NCBI GenBank assembly: GCA_039545275.1
Contig: BCHS01000016.1
Coordinates: 62,001-126,000, forward strand
Source of the DNA: Pseudomicrostroma phylloplanum
Taxonomy: Eukaryota; Basidiomycota; Exobasidiomycetes; Microstromatales
Reading direction: 5' to 3'
Length of the DNA stretch: 64,000 bases
The notes below the pieces were generated by a model, which saw nothing but the letters and a program-made list of their open reading frames with translations, had not been told where the DNA came from and did not search any database. Numbering within the stretch: position 1 is the stretch's first letter; each line of letters starts with the position of its first letter. A program made the translations under genes and the position numbers. This document shows positions 31,789-41,600 of the stretch, piece by piece.

Positions 31789-33079
31789 TGTGCGTACGAG
31801 GTGGGGCTGCTTGCGTAGGGGTGGATGTTGGCAGGGGAGTATGTTCGTTAGACCAAGAGTGGCAGGAGGTAAGCGTTTCCTCTGCCAGCTTACTTATACT
31901 TGTACAGTGTACCCCTGTACTGTAGCGGCAGCACCTACACACGAGGAGCAGCCGCCAGTCACTAGGCGTCCGAGAGCAAGGGGGCACGCCGTCAGTTTTG
32001 TGGCGCATGCCAATGCATCTAATTCAGAAGCAGGCAGAGCCTCAGGCAGACAGGGTTTGGGCCGCTTCTCTCCGCCGGAACACAACATTGTTTGTTTTCT
32101 CTGGCCCGTGGGGATGAGATTGGAGCAACACGCTCACCCATACAAACATCAGCGTACTGCTCCGCCTGCTACCGGCACCAGGTTTTTTGACTTCTTGTGT
32201 TTGTTAGCGGACTCACTGTTGCATCAAACTCCGAAGTGAGTCGAGAAGCCTGCCGGACCGACGGGCGGGGCCGTCTGCTATCGCCTGTTCCGTCCTACCT
32301 GTGACAGCCGCCTGCCGTGCCCACATGCGACGGAGATCAAGATAAGTCGATGTGACTTTTTTGAGGTCCATTGTGGATGCCAGGGGTGCATCTGCCTTCA
32401 CAGTGCGGAAAGATGGGCCCGTGTAGCGACACGGCTCTGTTTGATAGGCGCGTTGCAAACAATTTTTTTGTGCTGGGCCTCAAATCCTGTCCACCAGGAG
32501 TGGCGCAGACCGAAAAGAGACAGTCCTTCACCGGCAATTGCGCTCCTGACGCGACGATTGAGACGATTGCCTTCCTCGATCAAGAAGGTGTGAGCTAGGC
32601 ACCTGGGTACGTGTTCCGCACGGTCAGACCGGCCGAGCAGAGCAAACGCAGGCAACTGAAACAAACGTGAAGGTCACACGTCTGCTGATCTAGACCGGCG
32701 ACTACACCCGCCTCGCTTTGCGATCATGCCACTGGAGCGGGTGAAGCCTGGCGTGGTCCACCGTGGTCTGTAGCAGCCGCGTCTCCGTGGGTAGTGGCAG
32801 GGCGGAGCGCTACAGGAGCCAGACTCACAGATTCCAGAGTGGCGAGTGTAGCACGGCTCTGGAGAGTCGGACCGTGCGTCTGCAACCCACCGCGTTAGTG
32901 GCCACCGTGAGAGACCTCAGAGTCTTGGAGGAGGAAGACTTAAGAGCAATTGGGTTGCGTTTGCAACCTTTCCCCCCTTCCCATCTGGCTACCTCTACAT
33001 ACCCCCATCACTAGCCACTACGGCCTCGCCTACATCTAGCAGTACCTTTCTCCACTGCGCTCCGCTCTCGTCGTCGCAA
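31789..33079. promoter_or_regulatory. Divergent promoter, acyltransferase / fusion gene
   Basis: About 1.3 kb lies between two outward-reading genes of the cluster, consistent with co-regulation. A GTACAG/CTGTAC inverted pair is at 31902-31920. No TATA box is convincing, and no coding region is supported. Confidence 0.45.
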
Positions 33080-36000
33080 ATGTCTTCCGACAGTTCTGCA
33101 GCGCTTGTAGAAGCAAAGTCTCTGGAAGATGCCCTCACACAGGTCAAAGAGGATGTCCAAGAAAAGGAGCTAGTGGGCAACCCTATGGCCGCTTCCGTTG
33201 CCGATGCAACGCCTGTCGTCGTAGCAAAGCCCGGTGGCAAGGCGGCCGTTGCGCTCAAGAAGCCCAATTTCGACCGAGATACAAGCTATCTAGATGGTAT
33301 TCGCGGCATTGCCATGATCATGGTGTGAGTGTGTAGCGTGTGGCTTCGAAGGTGTCCTTGATCAGCTTCACAGAGCTGGATACAGTACTCAATCTTTCGC
33401 TGCCGTGCCTCTCGCAGATTCAACACCCACTTCGCTTTCGCCACGTGGCAGAACACACATCCACTAGTTATGCAGTCGGGTACTCCTGTGGATATTCTGA
33501 AGTCCGAGATCGGATTGGTATTGTTTTTCATGCTATCGGGCCGGCTCAACGTGACCTCCTACTTCCGAAGAATGGCAAGTGGAACTCCTATCAATTGGAT
33601 CTCGCTACCAGACTCCATCTTCCGACGAACTTTGCGCTTGGTCTGGCTGCCTATCCTGGCCTTTGTGCTCCAGACCGCTGAGTGCGCCAGCGGTGGCTTT
33701 CTTGGCGACATGGCTGCTCAAAAGATACTCAACACCGACGGAGGATTGGGCTACCCGCATTGGTGCGCTGTGAACAAAGATGCCCAGTCAAAAGGTGGAC
33801 TCCACGTCTTCACTACCCCGGGAATGATTGTCAAAGGAATCGTGCGACTTTTCACCAGCTGGGACCATGACACCCAGCTGTCAACAACGTCCATGCTGTG
33901 GTCACTTCCTACGCAGCTCTGGGGCATGTTGTACGTCATGATGCTTATGCCAATCTTGGCGCACATGACCCCGGTGCGCAGATTCTGCCTCTACGCTCTG
34001 CTGATTGTCCCTATGGGCTATACACGCAGTGCTTACCTACCGTTCCTCATGGGAACTATCTCTGCGGATCTCAAGGCGACTGGACTGATCCGAAAGCTGC
34101 AAGACAAATCCAGGTTTGCCTATATTACGAGCGAGGTCCTCATGGTTGCAGTCTTCCTGATCTTCCTCTGCTACAACAAGATCCAATACACTATCCTCTA
34201 TGCCATCGATCCCATCACATTCTGGCAAGGCGCCATCGGGAGTAAAAACACCTCGTCAAACAACTTTGGTACCAATCCAGTGGTCATCTTTCGGGCTTTC
34301 CTGTTGCTACTCTGGATCGAAATGTCCCCAGCAATCCAGTGGCTCGTCGGAAATTTCTTCTTCAAATGGCTCGGCCGTAACGCCTTTGGCTTCTATGTCA
34401 GTCAGATGTCCATCATCTACCTGATCATCCCTCCGGTCATCACGTACTACTACAATCGAGGCGAGCTCTACTGGAAGGGTGTCGTCAACTGCTGGCTGGC
34501 TGCATTTGCGCTGAACTGCACTTTCGGCCTTATCTTGACCCGTTGCGTCGACAAGCCAATGGCAAAGCTGGCCCCTTGGTTGCTCAAGACTTCTCGGGAA
34601 CGAGGCACATTGGGTGTCGTCATCGCGGCCGGACACAATGGCTACTCTGCTATCGTCAAGGGTATTCCTCACCTGCTGACCAAGGGCATTCCAGGGTACT
34701 TTACGGCGAAAGTGACAAGTGTCCGCTCTCTAGGCGGCAAAATCCGACACTGGCACTCCCCAGCCCCGATTGTTCCTCCTCCCACTCACCCTCTGGACCA
34801 TGGGCTCGAGCAATCACAGCTACACTCCACGTTGTTTGACGCGGACATTAGCGATGACGAGCAGGCGGTAAGGACCCGCAGGCTACTTCTCTTTTGGTCC
34901 TGGATGGCTCCTCTGAACTTTGCTCTCATTCCAGGATTTGGTCTCATCTGGGGCTTTTTGAACCCTTGGCACAACTACGTCACGACTGATGCAGCGTCGT
35001 TCTCATCCCTCTGGCGATTCCTGTGGCTCTTGGCTTTGCCCTACTGTCTCATCACTTTGATCGGCTACGGCACACCGGACATCACGCGGACCCCAGAAGA
35101 CATGAAGAAGAAGAAGCCCGTCGAGAGGGAATGGCTGCATCACCTTTACGTCGTCTCTGTGACTCGTGGATCAAATGAAGAGGCTACGCGTCGTGCTCAC
35201 GCCAAGCTGAAGAAACTGGAAAAGTATCATCCTGCCGTCAGAGTCATGGTTTTGACCGACGAGCCCTATGCGTATCCCGATCTGGATAATCTCGTGTGCC
35301 CCAAGGCGTACGAATCCCCATTGGGGCTAGCTAAACACAAGGCTAGAGCCCTTGACTACTTCCGTACCACGATGAAGTTGACATCGTACGACTACGTGCT
35401 CCACATGGATGAAGAGAGGTAAGTAACCCAGTCGCTTGCGATGCCGAGTGTTGTGCGTAAGCTTAGGTGACTAACGCATGGACCACAATGGCGATTCTGC
35501 TTCCTTCCCAGTACTATGGATGCAGAAAGTCTTCGCGGATGCTTCGATTTCATCCGATACACAACCCATCACATGGGCCAGGGAATCATCATCTACAATG
35601 GACACCGGTACTTCGAGGGAGTCAAAGGCTGGCTCTTCGGTATTGCCGACTCTATCCGCGTCGGTGACGACTTGGCTAGATTCTCTCTGCAGGGCAATAT
35701 CGTACACAGACCCATCTTTGGTATCCACGGATCTTTCCTGATGCTCAACGGTGACGCCGAAAACAAGGTCGGGTGGGACTTCGGAAGTCTTGCAGAAGAC
35801 TTTGAATTCTCACAAGCGGCCTGGAAACAGGGCTTTACATTGGGCCGCATCCACGGAGTGGTGCGAGAGCAGAGCCCAGAAGGCTTTGTGGACTTTATGA
35901 AGCAGCGTAGAAGGTGGTACATGGGCATTCGCCAGATCGAGGGCATATACTACCTTCCAGCTCTTGCTATCAAGCTTTGGACTGCTGGAATCTTCTGCCT

Positions 36001-36301
36001 GGCGGCGACTGTTCTCAACGTCCTCTTCTCCCTGCTCTTGACATGGAGTGGTGATTCGCCCTGGTGGATCTATGTCTGCTCCTGCTTCTGCTTCGGGGCC
36101 TTCATCTGGCTGTACTTCGGAGGCCTGATCTTCGAGGAGCTCGACTATGGCTATCATTGGACGCAATGGTGGCAGATTCCTCTCCACTTGGTATGCCTGA
36201 TCTTCATACAGCCGTGCATGTCACTCTTCGAAGCATCTGCGGTCATTTGGGCCCTGTCTACAGAAGACGGAGAGGTCGGCTTCCAGGTGGTCAAGAAGTG
36301 A
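33080..36301 (+). CDS. Acyltransferase-3 / GT2 (egghead-like) mannosyltransferase fusion
   Basis: There are three exons (33080-33324, 33418-35418, 35512-36301) with matched phases, giving 1,011 residues. The N-terminal half is an acyltransferase-3 membrane domain: SYLDGIRGIAMIMVFNTHF (the first intron splits this motif; His86 present), then FFMLSGRLN and about ten membrane helices to about residue 480. After a linker and two more helices, the C-terminal part (about 655-1011) is a family 2 glycosyltransferase. The acidic metal motif HMDEES (744-749) is rebuilt by the second splice, SLAEDFEF lies near 843, and QRRRW near 880, followed by C-terminal helices. The GT2 part resembles animal Egghead/BRE-3, which adds beta-1,4-mannose to glucosylceramide. 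A membrane enzyme that both mannosylates and acylates a lipid or glycan is the natural reading. The actual acceptor is unknown. Confidence 0.87.
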
Positions 36302-36381
36302 GGGACGTCAGTCACGCGTGTATGTTTCATAGGATTTGTAATTTTCCTTTAATCAATCGACTTGAAAAACAGCGACAGACT

Positions 36382-36882
36382 ATGGCCAGATTGGACCCTC
36401 AATATGCTACATTGGCTCAACGTGGCGGTCAAGCTGGACTTGCTGCTAGGGAGAAGGAGACTGGCGCCACCTTTTCGGCTATTGCAGTCGCTTACGCTGA
36501 CATACACAACACGGCCGGAAGAATGGCCGCGGTAGGAGCGATCCGATCGGCGGTACCATGGAGGGAGGCAAGGCGATACTTCTACCAACGTCTGAGAAGA
36601 CGACTTTTGGAGGAAGATCGCATCGCAAGAGTTCAAGAGGTAGACGAATCTGCATCGAGGCAACGAGCCAGAGCACTCCTTGACGAGGTGACTGGTCATC
36701 GGTTGGATGCCGTTGAAGATGGCGCAGCGGTGACGATGCTGAATGAGAATCTGGGCACGTTTGAAGCAGCTCTCACGAAGCTCAAGAAAGAAGCGGACAT
36801 GAGGAAGTTGGAGTGTTTGATGGAAGGGATGAAGGACGAAGCGGCGAAGGAGAAGATTCGTATGCTCTTTGAAGCGAGCTGA
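36382..36882 (+). CDS. Acetyl-CoA carboxylase carboxyltransferase C-terminal fragment
   Basis: This 166-residue frame closely matches the last part of eukaryotic acetyl-CoA carboxylase. MARLDPQYATL, an AVAYADIHNTAGRM segment and WREARRYFYQRLRRRLLEED correspond to the family's RLDxxY, FADLHDxxxRM and RRFFxWRLRRRL stretches. The rest of that enzyme (over 2,000 residues) is absent. It begins only 80 bases after the fusion gene's stop, too little for an ordinary promoter. It could be a relic of a duplicated ACC gene, a 3' coding exon of the preceding gene through an unusual splice, or a small functional protein. The frame is intact and the C-terminal helix (EAALTKLKKEADM) is well kept, so decay is not obvious. 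No catalytic activity can be expected from this part alone. Confidence 0.6.
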   Translation: MARLDPQYATLAQRGGQAGLAAREKETGATFSAIAVAYADIHNTAGRMAAVGAIRSAVPWREARRYFYQRLRRRLLEEDRIARVQEVDESASRQRARALLDEVTGHRLDAVEDGAAVTMLNENLGTFEAALTKLKKEADMRKLECLMEGMKDEAAKEKIRMLFEAS

Positions 36883-37344
36883 AGTGGTGGGAGAAAGGTG
36901 GCGGTATTACCTTCGGCCTGAGTCTGACCCATTTCTTCGCTGCTGTTCCTTTATGCAGAGTCATCCCACTTCATGTGTCCTACAGTACAGAGTCCACAGT
37001 GTTCTGCGCGCTTCTGTAAGGCAGACAGTTGCCATCGTGCTCTTTCTTTGAGTGTCGCTAGATACGAGCGCTAGCGTGCTTTGGTAGCATCTGGGTGAAC
37101 CCACATGCGCTGATCGTAGTGCGACTTCACGAAGCGCACGTCCGTCCGTACGTGGGATGTGCGGGCGTAGTCGGGTCGGAAGCGAGGGGCACCGCGCGCG
37201 GTCTCCTTGGCCCGCGAGGCGTGGGCTGCCTGGGGCCACACCAGACCTTCCGATGAGGTCGAGCTGCCTGCCTTGAGTACCGGTCAGTATCATCATCCTC
37301 ACCACTCCTCACCTCGTCACCCCACGTCGTTCTACTCGCCTAGC
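36883..37344. other. Intergenic region upstream of ATP synthase subunit g
   Basis: The 460 bases hold the promoter of the subunit g gene. No gene or repeat is seen. Confidence 0.45.
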
Positions 37345-38266
37345 ATGGTTCGTCTCACCGCTTCCTCCCTGCGTCTCTCCGCGCTGGCCCGAACTCCCCT
37401 CGCGCGTCGTCCCATCTCCTCCTCTGCTCCCCTCCGCGACCAAGCGAGCGCAAAGGCTTCCGAAGTCGGCAGCAAGGCAAAGGAGGCCGCCCAGCAGGCT
37501 TCCAACAAGGCATCGCAGGCCGCTGAGAAGGTCCAGAGCGCTGTGCCCAGTGGCGCTGGTGGCAAGAGCGCGGGAGAGGCGGCCGACAAGGCAAAGGGAG
37601 CTGCCAAGGAGGCAGGCAGTCAATTGAGCGGGTATGCAGACAAGCTGAAGGAGATGGCCGGGCCCATGGGAAAGAAGGTGCAGGGCATGCTCGGTGGTGA
37701 GTGACAGGAGGTGGTACAGAGGCAGAGATAGCCAGCTGCTACCCGGCCTGCGCGATCCTCGTCGCAGCGAGGCCGGCCGGAGTGCAGCGGTACCCGATGG
37801 GGATGAGCCGGATATGCTCACACTTAACCTCCTCGCGTCTCTCTCCTCCTCCCCTTCGGCTACTGCTAGGCTACGCCGACCCCCTCATCTACAATGCCCG
37901 CTTCGTCGGTGCCGTGCTAAAGCAAGTCTACATTGCCGAGTCCCTCGCTCCCCCCAAGTCCCTCAATGCCCTTACTTCTTCGTACAAGACCCTCTACTCG
38001 CGCGTCATCGACGCAAACTACTTCCCTTCGCTCATCAAGAGTGGAGAGTGGAAGAAGGTTGGAGTGTACGCAGTTGAGGCCTACGGAATCTTCACAATCG
38101 GAGAGATGGTAAGTGGAAATGGCAGTGCAGAGAAGCAGGTCAACACGCCATGAGAAGATACAGACGAGCTGACTTGTTGCCTTTGTGCTCTCCTTCTTCC
38201 CGCTAGCTCGGCCGACGATCCCTGGTTGGCTACAAGCTGGAGAAGCACGGAAACGCTCACCACTAG
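37345..38266 (+). CDS. ATP20: Mitochondrial ATP synthase subunit g
   Basis: There are three exons (37345-37696, 37870-38108, 38207-38266), giving 216 residues. The N-terminus (MVRLTASSLRLSALARTPLA) is a mitochondrial presequence. Residues about 35-118 form an Ala/Lys/Glu-rich helical region with repeated AKEAAQQAS / KASQAAEK / AKGAAKEAG units. The conserved subunit g domain starts at YADPLIYNARFVGAVLKQVY and ends with GIFTIGEM|LGRRSLVGYKL, where exon 3 supplies the GxxxG-type membrane segment and a short tail. Subunit g sits in the membrane part of complex V and promotes enzyme dimers that shape cristae. The final exon codes only 19 residues. The Ala/Lys region is much longer than in yeast Atp20 (115 residues in total). 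Confidence 0.9.
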
Positions 38267-38628
38267 ATGCTACCGTGTCGGTGCAGCTCATGTCGGTCCG
38301 CATCGATGTGAGCTGCGCTCTCCCCCTTTCGTCATTGCTTCGTTGGGCGAAGTCAAGATAGGCTTTCTGCCGCGGCAACCTTTGCAATACAGCCATACAC
38401 AGCATGGATCGTTCGACCAGAGGATACGCAGCCTGTGTGATCGAAGGGTTGGCAGATTATGAAGACCTCTGATCTTGTATGAGAAAGACTCAATACAGCT
38501 TCTCACTCTTATGCCCGCACTACATTTACCAACCGAGATCGAGCAATTTTGTCTCCTCGCCATTCATGCCACTCCATTCAGCCTCCCCCACTGAATCTGT
38601 CCCCACGCCCTCCACTACCTCACATTCC
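38267..38628. other. Intergenic region, convergent tails
   Basis: This short non-coding stretch lies between the ends of the subunit g gene and the sorting nexin gene. It contains nothing recognisable. Confidence 0.45.
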
Positions 38629-41600
38629 TCACAGCATTTGCAACATCCTGAGCGTCAGCGTCAAGACGAGATCCAGCGCCCCCTCGTCCTCACAGACGAC
38701 TGCATGTACACTCTCCAATGCCTTCTCACATGCGTTCCTCCCTCCAGGGCCCAGCACAAAGGCCGCCTGCGATGGTGCGTACCTGAGCACAATCTCCCTC
38801 GCCTTTTCCTCGCTCTCGATGCGCTCGCGGGCACTGCGTGGTGCCCCCTTCTGGTAGTGCCAGACGGGTTGTGCATCTGTTCCCGGCGGTGGGGAGGACC
38901 AGAGGGTGGTGCGGGCCCTTAGGAGGCCCTTTGCGACGGACTGCGAAGCCAGGGCCGAGGCGGTGCCGTCAAAGGCCGACACGATGGCGGCCGAGTAGGA
39001 CTGCCGTACGACGCTCTGCAGAAGACGCACTACGCCTCGACGCATGCTCCAGGCGCCCGTCAGGGATAGAGCCTCGTCTGCGAGGGCGAAGATGGAGGTG
39101 AGGAGGGCGTCGAGGGCGCGCGGCGAGAGGCCTTGCGACGACTTTGAGGCCACCGCAGACGTCGTTGAGGCAGGCACGCCTGAGGAACCAGTAGAAGAAG
39201 TGCCGGTGGGCGCGCCGCCCATGCTTGAGGCGGTGGGGGNAATGTCTGCTGCCTCGGCTGCTGCTGCTGCGACAGATGAGTCAGACCGCTCCATCGCCGC
39301 CGAGGGCCTCTCTTCGCGTGACTCTCTGCCCTCGTCTAGCCCGCTCCCGGACTGCAGTCGAGCCCGAGGCGGAGTAGCTCCCTGTTGCTGAAGGCCACTG
39401 GCAGCCGCTTTACCTACTGCCCCCACGCCTTCTACAAATCCTTTGCCGAGGTTCTTGCCCAGCTCAACTCCACTGGAAAAGGGATTGAAGCCCTTTGCAT
39501 TGGCAGCAGCAGCCGTCGCTGCTCTGCTTCGATCTGCAAACTTCTCCACCGGAGGCAGGCAGGCTAGCTCCGGGTTGCTAAGCAAGGCGGCAAGGTAAGC
39601 CTCGAGATCGGCGCAGAGCATCGCGCTCGTCTTGCCCTTGGTGGGTGGGAGAGGAGGTAGGTCTCGCAGGCCAGAAGAGAAGCGTCGTAACTCCTTGTCC
39701 AGCGTGAGCAGCTCCGCCCAACGGCGGACCAAGACGAAGCCGCCGCCTCCACCGGCATCGGCATCGACGGCGCAGATGAACTCGAAGGTACGCACGTCGA
39801 CCTGAGCATTGGGCTTCTCGACATTGGAAGAGATGTCTGTGATGGAGACCTGGATCGCTGGAGCATTGGAGGAGGCGCCCAGTAACGATTCGGAAGCATT
39901 GCCGTCTGCGTCTCCTTCGTCTTCGTCTGAGTCGACCAGGTGATCGAGGATGGGTTGGCGCGGCTTCGGCGCTCGAAGAATGGATGGCTCGTCGCTGGTG
40001 TTCGGGCGAGCCGGTGGTGTGGGCGCAGTATTGATCATGGTCGGCACTGGCGGTGCTCTTGTAGGAGTACCCGTCACCGAAGACGACAGTGGCGCTGCAT
40101 GTCCCTGGCTCTGGCTCCGGCTGTGAGAAGGTGGCGGAGTCGCAGTAGCTTTCCTCCTCGGTTCATAAGCCAAGCTAGACATCATCGAGGGAGGCTGTGC
40201 AGGCGCAGCGCTCATCTTGTCTCCTTTGGAGCTCTGCTGCTTTTCGCTTCTGATACGCCAGAATGCCTCGTACAGTGTCTGTAATCGCGCAGTGAGATCA
40301 GCATGAACAGGGTCCAACGCTTCCCTCACCGTCCCCTCTTTGCCCTCGAATCCTTCAGGCCCAAAGCCCAATCGAGCAATCGCCCGATCAAGTGTGCGTA
40401 CCAGTGCTTCGGCTGTGTTGCCATTTTGCGCCCCACTGGACGTCGCAGCAGCCTTGAGACCTTCTCTAGCCTTTGACAGGATCGTACTGGCGTCTTCGCG
40501 AAACATTTCCGCTTCGTAGCCCGAACCGCGCGGAACCAGCCGCTCGATTGTGCCAAGGCCGATCTGTAGTCGCAGCAGCTCTTCCCCCTCGCCTCGAACG
40601 GTCAGATGAGCTGCAGATGAAGGCGGAGCCTCGAGGAAGGACTCGAATGCATCATACAGACCCTGAGGGTCTTGACGCGAAAGGACCGAGGACAGGGAGG
40701 GAGCCGGCGGTAGAGAGGTCGAGGAAGCCGAGCTGGTCGCAGTGGTGGAACGAGATGGCAGGGCAGGTGGTGCCATCGATGGTTGCTGGCTCGCGCGCGA
40801 GGGGGGCCGATGCGCCAGGAGGGTTGTCGCTTGAGGCTGGGAGGATATGACTGGCGATGCACTACGACCTGTCACGCTTCCGCCCCGCGCCGGACTCTGC
40901 CCTCGCCCGCCGCCACTCATGCTGTTCCTCGAATGGTGGTCACCCGATGACCGAGGTGAGATCTCGTACGGCAGGGAAGAAGTCATGCGAGGTGGACCGG
41001 GTGACATATTCCGGTTGACCGGACTGCCAAGCGAACTAGAGCCAGGTGGCGATCCTGTTCTTCGAAGACTTGCTCGCAGGCTTTCTGGCAAATTATCACC
41101 ATCTGGCGAGTTATCGCTGAGGCTTGGCGGGAGGTTGGAGGGCCAGGCAGCTTGAGACGCCATCAGGTCCGTCAAGTCATCCTTGCGACCCTGAGGTTGC
41201 TTCCTCCTGACGGCGTTGTGCTGAGTCTGCAAGACTTCCGGGTGCGTGGATGCTCGATCCACCGCAGCAGGATCTCGCTTCCAGGCGGACGAGGGGCTCT
41301 GATTCTCCAGCGTTGAAGCGTCTCGATAGGCTCCGCCAGTAGGGCGTGGGGTAGCTTCACCCGCAAGGATATCTCCCACGCCGCCCACAAGAGCGTCAAC
41401 CCCTTTGCCTGCTCCCTTGAAGACCGTACCGATCCCTCCCACAACGGCTGACAATCCATCTCCTGCGTCAATGGAGCGGCGCGACATCGGATCCGCTGCC
41501 GAACCCCGTCGCTCCATGCTTGCTGCACTCCCTGTCTGACCTGCTCCCGTTGAAGGTCTCCTGTAAGACTGATCGGCAGACTGAGTACCTTGTGCACTCC

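Noticed and set aside
36064..36381. Open frame extending the ACC-like fragment upstream into the fusion gene
   Set aside because: Similarity to ACC starts only near 36382; the upstream part is an out-of-frame reading of the GT2 exon.
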